Shown: in pieces, positions 8,301-14,763 of the stretch
Layout of the letters: the number at the start of each line of letters is the position of its first letter
Numbering within the stretch: the first letter of the stretch is position 1
DNA from: Paenisporosarcina sp049671445
Lineage (GTDB): Bacteria > Bacillota > Bacilli > Bacillales_A > Planococcaceae
Length of the DNA stretch: 24,573 nucleotides
Reading direction: 5' to 3'
Assembly: GCF_049671445.1 (NCBI RefSeq)
Contig: NZ_JBATUX010000067.1
Coordinates: forward strand, 1 to 24,573
Made by a program: the position numbers and the translations under genes
Notes under the pieces: model-generated
The model's input: the letters and a program-made list of their open reading frames with translations, nothing else
What the model was told of the DNA's origin: nothing
Databases searched by the model: none

Positions 8301-8336
8301 AATTGTGAATGAACGTTCATTCACAATTCTTTTTTT
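8301..8336 (+). promoter_or_regulatory. FadR-type operator, also a terminator-like palindrome
   Basis: A perfect 28-bp palindrome spans 8301-8328. Its half-site is AATTGTGAATGAAC and its centre is ACGT. The inner 18 bp TGAATGAACGTTCATTCA match 16 of 18 positions of the B. subtilis FadR consensus TGAATGAMTANTCATTCA as I remember it. It is followed by C and eight T. As RNA it would form a 12-bp hairpin with a U tract, so it may also act as the lcfA terminator or as an attenuator in the fadR leader. Confidence 0.85.
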
Positions 8337-8350
8337 TGGTGGTGATATCT

Positions 8351-8932
8351 TTGAAACGAGACAAACCGAAGTTTAAACAAATAATCGACGCAGCCGTAGT
8401 CGTGATTGCGGAAAATGGGTATCACCAAGCGCAAGTTTCCAAAATCGCGAAACAAGCAGGCGTCGCTGACGGAACCATTTATTTGTATTTTAAAAATAAG
8501 GAAGATATTTTAATATCAGTCTTCCAAGAAAAAATGGGTCTTTTTGTTGATAATTTGCAAAACATTATTAAGGATGGCACAACTTCGTCAGACAAACTAT
8601 TGAAAATGGTAGAAAATCATTTTCGTGTGCTAGCGACAGATCATCATTTAGCTATCGTGACTCAGTTAGAATTACGCCAGTCCAATAAAGAAATTCGTTT
8701 GAAAATTAATGAAGTGTTAAAAGAGTACCTTATGTTACTTGATGATATCTTGATTGAAGGTATTGAAAATGGCGAATTTAATGAAGAATTGGATATTCGT
8801 CTTGCGAGACACATGGTCTTTGGTACAATTGATGAGACGATTACTACTTGGGTAATGAACGAACAGAAGTATGATTTGATGAAATTAGCTCCTAAAGTTC
8901 ATAAATTATTACTCGGTGGTATGAAAGCATAA
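8351..8932 (+). CDS. fadR: TetR-family fatty-acid degradation regulator FadR
   Basis: A 193-residue TetR-family repressor. The helix-turn-helix lies in the first 55 residues (AVVVIAENGYHQAQVSKIAK, then QAGVADGTIYLYFKNKEDIL). The rest is the helical ligand domain, and the conserved stretch ATDHHLAIVTQLELRQSN matches B. subtilis FadR (YsiA). FadR represses beta-oxidation genes and is released by long-chain acyl-CoA. I chose the TTG at 8351. It follows GGTGGTG, and the protein then begins LKRDKPKFKQIIDAA as in the homologue. An upstream in-frame ATG at 8309 lies inside the operator and would add 14 unrelated residues. The FadR-type palindrome at its own promoter implies autoregulation and control of fadB-etfBA. 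Confidence 0.93.
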   Translation: MKRDKPKFKQIIDAAVVVIAENGYHQAQVSKIAKQAGVADGTIYLYFKNKEDILISVFQEKMGLFVDNLQNIIKDGTTSSDKLLKMVENHFRVLATDHHLAIVTQLELRQSNKEIRLKINEVLKEYLMLLDDILIEGIENGEFNEELDIRLARHMVFGTIDETITTWVMNEQKYDLMKLAPKVHKLLLGGMKA

Positions 8933-8950
8933 GTGAAGGGATGGACGTCT

Positions 8951-9724
8951 ATGGAATTTTTAAGTTGGACAGTAGAAAATCACGTTGCGAAAGTAAGGAT
9001 TAATCGACCATCAGCGAATGCATTATCACGCGCCCTTATAGTCGAAGTAAATGAATTAATGGATGCTGTTGAGCATGACGAAAGTGTTCGTGTCATTGTT
9101 TTACACGGAGAAGGTCGTTTCTTCTCAGCTGGTGCAGACATTAAAGAATTTACTCAAATTAAAACAGGAGAAGAATTCTCAGCATTAGCTGCTAGTGGTC
9201 AAGAAATATTTGAACGTCTAGAACGCTTCTCGAAACCAGTGATCGCATCTATTCATGGTGCTGCTCTAGGTGGCGGACTTGAACTTGCAATGAGTTGTCA
9301 CATGCGTATCGTATCTGAAAATGCTAAACTAGGATTGCCTGAATTACAGCTTGGCTTAATTCCAGGTTTTGCTGGAACTCAACGACTTCCTCGTTTAGTG
9401 GGGATGCCTAAAGCAGCAGAAATGTTGTTAACGAGCGAACCGATAAGCGGTTTAGAAGCCGTTAAATGGGGCCTTGCAAACCGTGCTTTTGCAGAAGAAG
9501 AGTTACTTGCGAAAACAATGGAACTTGCGACGAAAATTGCGAAAAAAAGTCCAGTTGCCATGAAGGCTGCAATTGAAATGCTACAATACGCGAAGACTTA
9601 TGCGTATAATGAAGGTGTGAAAGCTGAAGCACAGTCTTTTGGAACCGTTTTCATCTCTGAAGACGCTCAAGAAGGAATTTCTGCTTTTATTGAAAAACGT
9701 GAACCATTGTTCAAAGGAAAATAA
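8951..9724 (+). CDS. fadB: Enoyl-CoA hydratase
   Basis: A 257-residue crotonase-fold enoyl-CoA hydratase, the second step of beta-oxidation. GEGRFFSAGADIKEF (54-68) and IHGAALGGGLELAMSCHMRI (101-120) hold the oxyanion-hole backbone positions. Glutamates E111 and E131 (LGLPELQLGLIPGFAGTQRL) correspond to the two catalytic glutamates of the family. I use the ATG at 8951 with GAAGGG upstream; a GTG at 8933, touching the fadR stop, would add six residues. The gene follows fadR almost without a gap and is 25 bp before etfB, so it belongs to the fadR operon. It lacks a hydroxyacyl-CoA dehydrogenase domain, so that step must be encoded elsewhere. The name follows B. subtilis usage, not the E. coli multifunctional FadB. 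Confidence 0.92.
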   Translation: MEFLSWTVENHVAKVRINRPSANALSRALIVEVNELMDAVEHDESVRVIVLHGEGRFFSAGADIKEFTQIKTGEEFSALAASGQEIFERLERFSKPVIASIHGAALGGGLELAMSCHMRIVSENAKLGLPELQLGLIPGFAGTQRLPRLVGMPKAAEMLLTSEPISGLEAVKWGLANRAFAEEELLAKTMELATKIAKKSPVAMKAAIEMLQYAKTYAYNEGVKAEAQSFGTVFISEDAQEGISAFIEKREPLFKGK

Positions 9725-9749
9725 TCACTAGTATTGGGAGGTTTGCAAC

Positions 9750-10523
9750 ATGAATATTTATGTGTTGGTAAAACGTACATTTGATACAGAAGAAAAAATT
9801 GTCGTTTCAGGTGGCAAGATTCAAGAAGACGGCGCAGAATTCATCATCAATCCTTACGATGAATATGCAATCGAAGAAGCAATCCGAGTTCGTGAAGCTC
9901 ACGGCGGCGAAGTGACTGTTTTAACAATGGGTGGAGAAGAAGCTGAAAAGCAACTTCGTACAGCACTTGCAATGGGCGCTGACAAAGCAGTTCTTATTAA
10001 TACTGAAGACGATTTAGATGAAATGGATCAATTTACAGCTGCTCAAATTTTAGCTGATTACCTTAAAGACAAAAATGCAGACTTAATTTTAGCTGGTAAC
10101 GTTGCAATTGATGGTGGATCTGGACAAGTTGGACCACGTGTTGCTGACTTATTAGACATCAACTATGTAACTACTATTACTAAATTAGAAATAGATGGTA
10201 CGACAGTTAATATCGTTCGTGATGTAGAAGGCGATTCTGAAGTAATTGAAACTTCATTGCCACTTTTAGTTACAGCACAACAAGGGTTGAATGAACCACG
10301 TTATCCTTCATTACCGGGGATTATGAAAGCGAAAAAGAAACCGTTAGAAGAAGTAGAATTAGATGATTTAGATATCGATGAAGATGATGTTGAAGCTAAA
10401 ACGGAGACAATTGAAATTTACATGCCTCCTAAAAAAGAAGCGGGTCGAGTATTACAAGGCGATCTATCTGACCAAGTACAAGAATTAGTACAATTACTTC
10501 GTACAGAAGCAAAAGTTATTTAA
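9750..10523 (+). CDS. etfB: Electron transfer flavoprotein beta subunit
   Basis: A 257-residue EtfB, the same length as in B. subtilis. With EtfA it forms the soluble heterodimer that takes electrons from acyl-CoA dehydrogenases and passes them to the respiratory chain. The N-terminus (MNIYVLVKRTFDTEEKI) and the segment INPYDEYAIEEAIRVRE match the family. So does LAGNVAIDGGSGQVGPRVAD, the AMP/nucleotide-binding side of the fold, and EGDSEVIETSLPLLVTAQQ. The acidic stretch LEEVELDDLDIDEDDVEAK near residue 205 lies before the C-terminal arm that wraps EtfA. GGGAGG lies upstream at good spacing. etfA follows 38 bp later and the order fadB-etfB-etfA is conserved. Confidence 0.95.
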   Translation: MNIYVLVKRTFDTEEKIVVSGGKIQEDGAEFIINPYDEYAIEEAIRVREAHGGEVTVLTMGGEEAEKQLRTALAMGADKAVLINTEDDLDEMDQFTAAQILADYLKDKNADLILAGNVAIDGGSGQVGPRVADLLDINYVTTITKLEIDGTTVNIVRDVEGDSEVIETSLPLLVTAQQGLNEPRYPSLPGIMKAKKKPLEEVELDDLDIDEDDVEAKTETIEIYMPPKKEAGRVLQGDLSDQVQELVQLLRTEAKVI

Positions 10524-10561
10524 TTTAAACTAAAGATTTTGTAATTGGAGGGAAACACATC

Positions 10562-11536
10562 ATGACAAAAAAAGTAATCGTATTAGGTGAAGCACGTGAA
10601 GGCGCTTTACGTAATGTATCTTTTGAAGCTATCGCTGCAGCTAAGAAAATTTCAGGCAGTGGAGAAATTGTAGCTGTTCTTTTAGGAGACTCTGTACAAT
10701 CTCTAACAACTGAAATGATTCATTATGGAGCAGACCGTGTGGTAACTGTTGAGCATCCACATTTAAAAACATATACTTCTGACGGCTTTAGCCAAGCATT
10801 CATGGCGATCGTTGAAAGTGAGCAACCAGACGCAGTTGTTTTCGGACACACTGCACTAGGGAAAGATTTATCTCCTAAAGTAGCAAGTAAATTAAAATCA
10901 GGTCTTATTTCTGACGTAACTTCTATCGAAGGCGAAGGCGCAGATGTTGTATTTGTTCGCCCAATCTTCTCAGGTAAAGCGTTTGAAAAAGTGAAAATCA
11001 AAGACGGCATTGATTTTGTAACGATTCGTCCTAACAACATCGAGCCTCTAGCACATGATTCTAGCCGTTCTGGAGACGTTTCTGCTGTCTCTGTTGACAT
11101 TACGAACCTTCGTACCATTATTAAAGAAGTCGTGCGTAAATCAACTGAAGGCGTTGATTTATCAGAAGCGAAAGTTATCGTTGCTGGTGGTCGTGGCGTG
11201 AAGAGTGAAGATGGTTTTGCACCATTACAAGAATTAGCAAACCTTTTAGGTGGAGCAGTTGGAGCATCTCGTGGAGCATGTGACGCTGATTACTGTGATT
11301 ACTCACTACAAATTGGTCAAACTGGTAAAGTAGTAACACCTGATTTGTATATTGCAGCAGGTATTTCTGGTGCGATTCAACATTTAGCGGGTATGTCTAA
11401 CTCGAAAATTATCGTTGCGATCAACAAAGATCCTGAAGCGAATATTTTCAAAGTGGCTGATTACGGAATCGTTGGGGATTTATTCGAAGTCATCCCAATG
11501 TTGACGGAAGAATTCAAAAAACTAAAAGCTAATTAA
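10562..11536 (+). CDS. etfA: Electron transfer flavoprotein alpha subunit
   Basis: A 324-residue EtfA, the FAD-carrying subunit of the electron transfer flavoprotein. The N-terminal half is the Rossmann-like domain shared with EtfB. The C-terminal FAD domain starts near VIVAGGRGVKSEDGF (about residue 206) and includes GGAVGASRGACDADY, QIGQTGKVVTPDLYIAAGIS and GAIQHLAGM, then VAINKDPEANIFKVADYGIV. The last of these stretches is the family signature contacting FAD. TTGGAGGG lies upstream of the ATG. It is the last gene of the fadR operon, since an imperfect hairpin with eight T follows within 10 bases of the stop. No truncation is seen. Confidence 0.95.
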   Translation: MTKKVIVLGEAREGALRNVSFEAIAAAKKISGSGEIVAVLLGDSVQSLTTEMIHYGADRVVTVEHPHLKTYTSDGFSQAFMAIVESEQPDAVVFGHTALGKDLSPKVASKLKSGLISDVTSIEGEGADVVFVRPIFSGKAFEKVKIKDGIDFVTIRPNNIEPLAHDSSRSGDVSAVSVDITNLRTIIKEVVRKSTEGVDLSEAKVIVAGGRGVKSEDGFAPLQELANLLGGAVGASRGACDADYCDYSLQIGQTGKVVTPDLYIAAGISGAIQHLAGMSNSKIIVAINKDPEANIFKVADYGIVGDLFEVIPMLTEEFKKLKAN

Positions 11537-11544
11537 TTCTACAT

Positions 11545-11599
11545 AAAGGGGCTGTCCTAAGAGTCGTAACATATGACTAAGGGCAGTTTCCTTTTTTTT
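11545..11599 (+). terminator. Intrinsic terminator after etfA
   Basis: AAAGGGGCTGTCCT (11545-11558) pairs, with several wobble pairs, with AGGGCAGTTTCC (about 11580-11591). A short inner GTC/GAC stem is present and a run of eight T follows (11592-11599). The arms are imperfect, but the position just after the etfA stop fits a terminator. Confidence 0.7.
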
Positions 11600-11602
11600 A
11601 GT

Positions 11603-11728
11603 GGGGTAGATTTCAGTTGCAGATGGACGCTTTCCGCGGGCATGGCCTCTGCCTCCTCGACGAGCAAGCTCGTCTGTGGGGTCTTCAGCTCATGCTATTC
11701 CCGCAGGAGTCGCCATCTTCCACTCCAA
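11603..11728. repeat. Palindromic intergenic repeat element 1
   Basis: A GC-richer block that folds into one long imperfect hairpin. GATGGaCG (11622-11629) faces CGCCATC (11711-11717), TTCCGCGGG faces CCCGCAGGA, GCATG (11639-11643) faces CATGC (11691-11695), and the tip is GACGAG-CAAG-CTCGTC (11659-11674). From memory, blocks with CTTTCCGCGGG at one end and CCCGCAGGAGTCGCC at the other recur in intergenic DNA of many Bacillaceae and Planococcaceae genomes. I see only one copy here, so the dispersed nature is established knowledge as I recall it, not seen in the window. Confidence 0.7.
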
Positions 11729-12184
11729 TAAACTTATAAAGTCTTCATGTGGAATCAGATAATAGTAACTGGTTATAATTGTCAAATTTTGTTGTAGAAA
11801 AAAGAATTATATTCTAAACTTAGGGACTAACTATGCTGTCCTTTTTTTGTTAAAGAATGCTTTTAATATTGAAAAAGATAACGATAGAGTGCATTTGCGC
11901 ATAGCATGGCAAGAGTGTGAAGTGTGAGACCCACAAGTATGTGGTTTTCATACTTGTTGGCTCTCGCGGAACGTGCGGTCATCGCAAATGTACGATAAAG
12001 CAGATGAATTGTTATAATACGTTTGTTTCGAAATTGAGGAGAAGAGGGTACATGATTCATATCGCTTCTGCTTAAATGCTTGAACACAAGAAAGTTGAGT
12101 GTTCACCCTGTTCATTTTAACTTTAAAAAGGTTGAGCAAAAAAGTAGTAGCGTTAAATTCAAGATGCTATACTTCGTTTAGAGT
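11729..12184. other. Gene-free stretch between etfA and trxA
   Basis: No convincing gene. It holds a weak hairpin with T run (AGGGAC 11821-11826, GTCC plus seven T near 11840), the long hairpin element at 11889-11993, and a perfect 7-bp inverted repeat TGAACAC (12081-12087) / GTGTTCA (12099-12105). Towards the end lies the probable trxA promoter. A minus-strand frame across 11863-12087 starts with GTG, has no Shine-Dalgarno and overlaps the hairpin, so it is not called. Confidence 0.6.
11889..11993. repeat. Palindromic element 2: 105-nt hairpin
   Basis: GTGCATTTGCG (11889-11899) pairs over 11 positions, one of them G-T, with CGCAAATGTAC (11983-11993). The apex is a perfect 9-bp stem ACAAGTATG (11933-11941) / CATACTTGT (11949-11957) with a 7-base loop. 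It extends through CC/GG and GAGA/TCTC, and then more wobble-rich pairs (GTGT facing CGTG-type sequence). It could be a mobile palindromic repeat or encode a structured RNA. I cannot tell which from one copy. Confidence 0.6.
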
Positions 12185-12200
12185 TTGTATTTGAAGGAGG
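12165..12200 (+). promoter_or_regulatory. Possible extended -10 promoter and RBS of trxA
   Basis: TGcTATACT at 12165-12173 is a good extended -10. No clear -35 lies 17 bp upstream. AAGGAGG at 12194-12200 sets the trxA start at 12209 rather than an upstream in-frame ATG at 12185. Confidence 0.45.
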
Positions 12201-12208
12201 AATTTTTT

Positions 12209-12523
12209 ATGGCAATTGTACACGGAACTGATCAAAGTTTTTCAAGTGAAATTTCAGATGGTTTAGTATTAGTAGATTTTTGGGCACCTTGGTGTGGACC
12301 ATGTAAAATGATCGCTCCAGTTTTAGAGGAATTAGATGCTGAAATGAGCGAAACAGTTAAAATTGTAAAAGTTGATGTTGATGTTAACCAAGAAACTGCT
12401 AGCAACTTCGGAATTATGTCAATTCCAACATTAGTACTTTTCAAAGATGGGCAACCAGTTGATAAAGTAGTTGGCTTTAACCCGAAAGAAGCATTAGTAG
12501 AACTAGTTAATAAACACGCTTAG
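12209..12523 (+). CDS. trxA: Thioredoxin
   Basis: A 104-residue thioredoxin, the normal size for the family. It is a cytoplasmic dithiol carrier that reduces ribonucleotide reductase, peroxiredoxins and other proteins and is recycled by thioredoxin reductase. The active site WCGPC is at residues 28-32, the conserved buried aspartate is in VDFWA (D23), and the cis-proline is P73 in MSIPTL. The C-terminal GFNPKEALVELV fits the last helix. I chose the ATG at 12209, eight bases after AAGGAGG. The frame is open further upstream from 12185, but that would give an extra MYLKEEFF and place the Shine-Dalgarno inside the gene. A strong terminator follows, so trxA is mainly transcribed alone. Confidence 0.97.
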   Translation: MAIVHGTDQSFSSEISDGLVLVDFWAPWCGPCKMIAPVLEELDAEMSETVKIVKVDVDVNQETASNFGIMSIPTLVLFKDGQPVDKVVGFNPKEALVELVNKHA

Positions 12524-12556
12524 TAAACAGTAATAAAAGTAATAGTAAGATAATAT

Positions 12557-12592
12557 TAAAAACCGGGTACCCATGGGCACCCGGTTTTTTTT
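12557..12592 (+). terminator. Intrinsic terminator of trxA
   Basis: AACCGGGT (12561-12568) and ACCCGGTT (12579-12586) form the main stem, extended inward by CC/GG around one A-C mismatch, and eight T follow. It ends seven bases before the uvrC region begins. Confidence 0.9.
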
Positions 12593-12610
12593 CAACAGGT
12601 GATGACAATT

Positions 12611-14401
12611 ATGAATGAATTAATTCAACAAAAATGCGCAATTTTACCAGACCATCCTGGTGTTTATTTAATGAAAGACAGACAGGGTACGATTATTTAT
12701 GTTGGTAAAGCAAAAGTATTAAAAAACCGTGTGCGCTCATATTTCACGGGTAGCCATGATGGGAAAACACAACGTCTCGTCAATGAAATTGTAGACTTTG
12801 AATATATCGTGACTTCTTCTGACATTGAAGCACTTATTTTAGAATTAAATTTAATCAAAAAACATGATCCGAAATATAACATTATGTTAAAAGATGATAA
12901 AACGTATCCTTATATAAAAATAACAGGTGAAAAACATCCGAAATTAATTACGACCAGACAAGTCAAAAAGGACAAAGGAAAATATTTTGGTCCTTATCCG
13001 AATGCCTATGCCGCGAGTGAAACGAAAAAACTACTTGATCGGTTATATCCATTGCGAAAATGTCCGACTTTACCAGACCGAGTCTGTTTGTACTATCATT
13101 TAGGTCAATGTTTAGCACCTTGTGTAAAACCAATTGAGCAAGATTCCTACCGCCAAATTATCGATGAAATTACACGTTTTTTAAATGGTGGATATCAACA
13201 AGTCAAACAAGAACTAACTGAAAAAATGTCTTCAGCTGCAGAGAACTTGGAGTTCGAGCGTGCAAAAGAATACCGTGATCAAATCACACATATTGAAACG
13301 GTCATGGAAAAACAAAAAATGACGACGAATGACTTTACGGATCGTGATATTTTTGGCTATGCCATCGATAAAGGGTGGATGTGTGTTCAAGTTTTCTTTG
13401 TGCGACAAGGTAAGCTAATAGAACGAGATGTATCGGTATTTCCGTTAATACAAGATCCTGATGATGAATTTTTAACATTTTTAGGTCAGTTTTATGATCA
13501 ACCTCATCACATAAAACCTAAGGAAGTATTGTTGCCGCTTTCAGTTGATTTAGAATTAGCTAAGCAATTGCTTGAAATCAAAGTCGCTTCTCCAAGTCGT
13601 GGAAAGAAAAAGCAAATGATTGAATTAGCGACTAAAAATGCCGAAATTGCCATACGAGAGAAATTCCAGCTTATTGACCGCCAAGAACAACGAACGATTG
13701 GTGCGGTAGAAGAACTAGGTGTAGCCATGAACATTGCACCGCCACTTCGAATTGAAGCATTCGATAACTCTCATATTTATGGGGCCGATGCGGTTTCAGC
13801 GATGGTTTCGTTTATAGATGGCAGACCGAATAGAAAAGACTATCGTAAATACAAAACAAAAACCGCAGCACGTCATGATGATTACGGTGCGATGCGAGAA
13901 GTAATTCGACGTCGTTATACACGCGTGTTAAATGACAACCTACCTTTACCTGATTTAATAGTCATTGATGGTGGGAAAGGGCAGATGGAAAGCGCACGAG
14001 AAATTATAGAAGACGAATTAGGATTATCAATTCCTATTGCAGGTCTAGCAAAAGATGCGAAACACCAAACCTCGTCTTTGTTATACGGAGAACCTCCAGA
14101 AATCATTCCGTTGAAACGAACGAGTGAAGGCTTTTATTTACTTCAACGAATTCAAGACGAAGTGCATCGATTTGCGATTACTTTCCATCGACAACAACGA
14201 GGGAAGCAGACTATTGCCTCGGCTTTGGATGGATTTGAAGGCATCGGCCCGAAACGTAAAAAAATGTTACTCAAACATTTTGGTTCTGTAAAACGTATTA
14301 AAGAAGCTTCTGTTGAAGAATTAAAAGGATCGGGATTGCCTTTGCAAATTGCAGAATCCATGTCCGAATACTTTAAAAACGAGTCATTGTCAAAAGAGTA
14401 A
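12611..14401 (+). CDS. uvrC: Excinuclease ABC subunit C
   Basis: A 596-residue UvrC, the nuclease that makes both incisions in nucleotide excision repair after UvrA-UvrB loading. The GIY-YIG domain spans about 14-95 (GVYL at 17-20, YVGKAKVLKNRVRSYF from 30, with catalytic-type R40). The UvrB-binding UVR motif is near 200-235 (ENLEFERAKEYRDQI). The RNase H-like endonuclease domain contains IEAFDNSHIYGADAV, LIVIDGGKGQM and EVHRFAITFHR. Tandem helix-hairpin-helix motifs end the protein (FEGIGPKRKKMLLKHFGS). I chose the ATG at 12611 because AGGTGATG lies six bases upstream and the B. subtilis protein begins equivalently. Upstream in-frame GTG (12599) and ATG (12602) overlap that Shine-Dalgarno. 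It follows trxA as in B. subtilis. Confidence 0.96.
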   Translation: MNELIQQKCAILPDHPGVYLMKDRQGTIIYVGKAKVLKNRVRSYFTGSHDGKTQRLVNEIVDFEYIVTSSDIEALILELNLIKKHDPKYNIMLKDDKTYPYIKITGEKHPKLITTRQVKKDKGKYFGPYPNAYAASETKKLLDRLYPLRKCPTLPDRVCLYYHLGQCLAPCVKPIEQDSYRQIIDEITRFLNGGYQQVKQELTEKMSSAAENLEFERAKEYRDQITHIETVMEKQKMTTNDFTDRDIFGYAIDKGWMCVQVFFVRQGKLIERDVSVFPLIQDPDDEFLTFLGQFYDQPHHIKPKEVLLPLSVDLELAKQLLEIKVASPSRGKKKQMIELATKNAEIAIREKFQLIDRQEQRTIGAVEELGVAMNIAPPLRIEAFDNSHIYGADAVSAMVSFIDGRPNRKDYRKYKTKTAARHDDYGAMREVIRRRYTRVLNDNLPLPDLIVIDGGKGQMESAREIIEDELGLSIPIAGLAKDAKHQTSSLLYGEPPEIIPLKRTSEGFYLLQRIQDEVHRFAITFHRQQRGKQTIASALDGFEGIGPKRKKMLLKHFGSVKRIKEASVEELKGSGLPLQIAESMSEYFKNESLSKE

Positions 14402-14414
14402 TCTTATGATATTG

Positions 14415-14443
14415 TTGACTCACTGAAATTGAATCACTAATGA
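14415..14443 (+). promoter_or_regulatory. Possible promoter of the lysC leader
   Basis: TTGACT (14415-14420), a 17-bp spacer and a poor -10 TAATGA (14438-14443). A start near 14450 would put a perfect 20-bp palindrome at the very 5' end of the leader and the riboswitch about 30 nt into the RNA. Confidence 0.4.
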
Positions 14444-14445
14444 AA

Positions 14446-14465
14446 GTTCAAAAGTACTTTTGAAC
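14446..14465. repeat. Perfect 20-bp palindrome before the lysine riboswitch
   Basis: GTTCAAAAGTACTTTTGAAC reads identically on both strands. It lies between the uvrC stop and the riboswitch. There is no T run after it, so it is at best a weak terminator. An operator, or a hairpin protecting the 5' end of the leader RNA, is also possible. Confidence 0.6.
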
Positions 14466-14478
14466 ATACATCTATTAA

Positions 14479-14732
14479 GTGGTGATAGAGGTGCGAAAAT
14501 CATCAGTAGCCTGCATGAGGATGAACAGATCCTTCGACTGTAGATGAAAGGGAAATTCGCCGAAGTACGACATTGACTGTATCTAATGTCGCACTGGTTT
14601 TGCATTGAACAAATGCAGGATTGTCAGAATCTAATCGATTCTGGAGGGCTATCTTCACATGGACGTTTCTTTTAAAACGGTCATGCATGGAGGCAGCCTT
14701 TCGCGAATATTCGTGGATAGGCTGTCTTTTTT
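14479..14732 (+). promoter_or_regulatory. Lysine riboswitch (L-box) with expression-platform terminator
   Basis: The leader shows the L-box core in order: GGTGATAGAGGTGCGA, ATCAGTAGCC, GCATGAGGATGAA, AAAGGGAAATTCGCCGAAG, a CTGG element, GCATTGAACAAATGCAGGAT with TGTCAG, then TCTGGAGGGCTATC. Stem P1 is GTGGTGATAG (14479-14488) with CTATCTTCAC (14649-14658). The terminator is AGGCAGCCT (14691-14699) with AGGCTGTCT (14719-14727) and six T. GTGGATAG (14713-14720) copies the 5' strand of P1, so the 3' P1 strand can pair with it instead and break the terminator when lysine is low. High lysine therefore stops lysC transcription. Confidence 0.95.
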
Positions 14733-14763
14733 AGCTTCTTTGGAAATAAGGGAGAGTTTTACA

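Noticed and set aside
8309..8350. Upstream ATG extending FadR by 14 residues
   Set aside because: It lies in the operator palindrome and the extension does not resemble FadR; TTG at 8351 has an RBS and matches the homologue.
11863..12087. Minus-strand frame of 74 codons between etfA and trxA
   Set aside because: It starts with GTG, has no Shine-Dalgarno, matches no family I recognise and runs across the 105-nt hairpin; better explained by the palindromic element.
14659..14763. Upstream ATG giving a 442-residue LysC
   Set aside because: The extra 35 residues are encoded by the riboswitch expression platform and terminator; a TTG with a good Shine-Dalgarno at 14764 gives the family-typical N-terminus.
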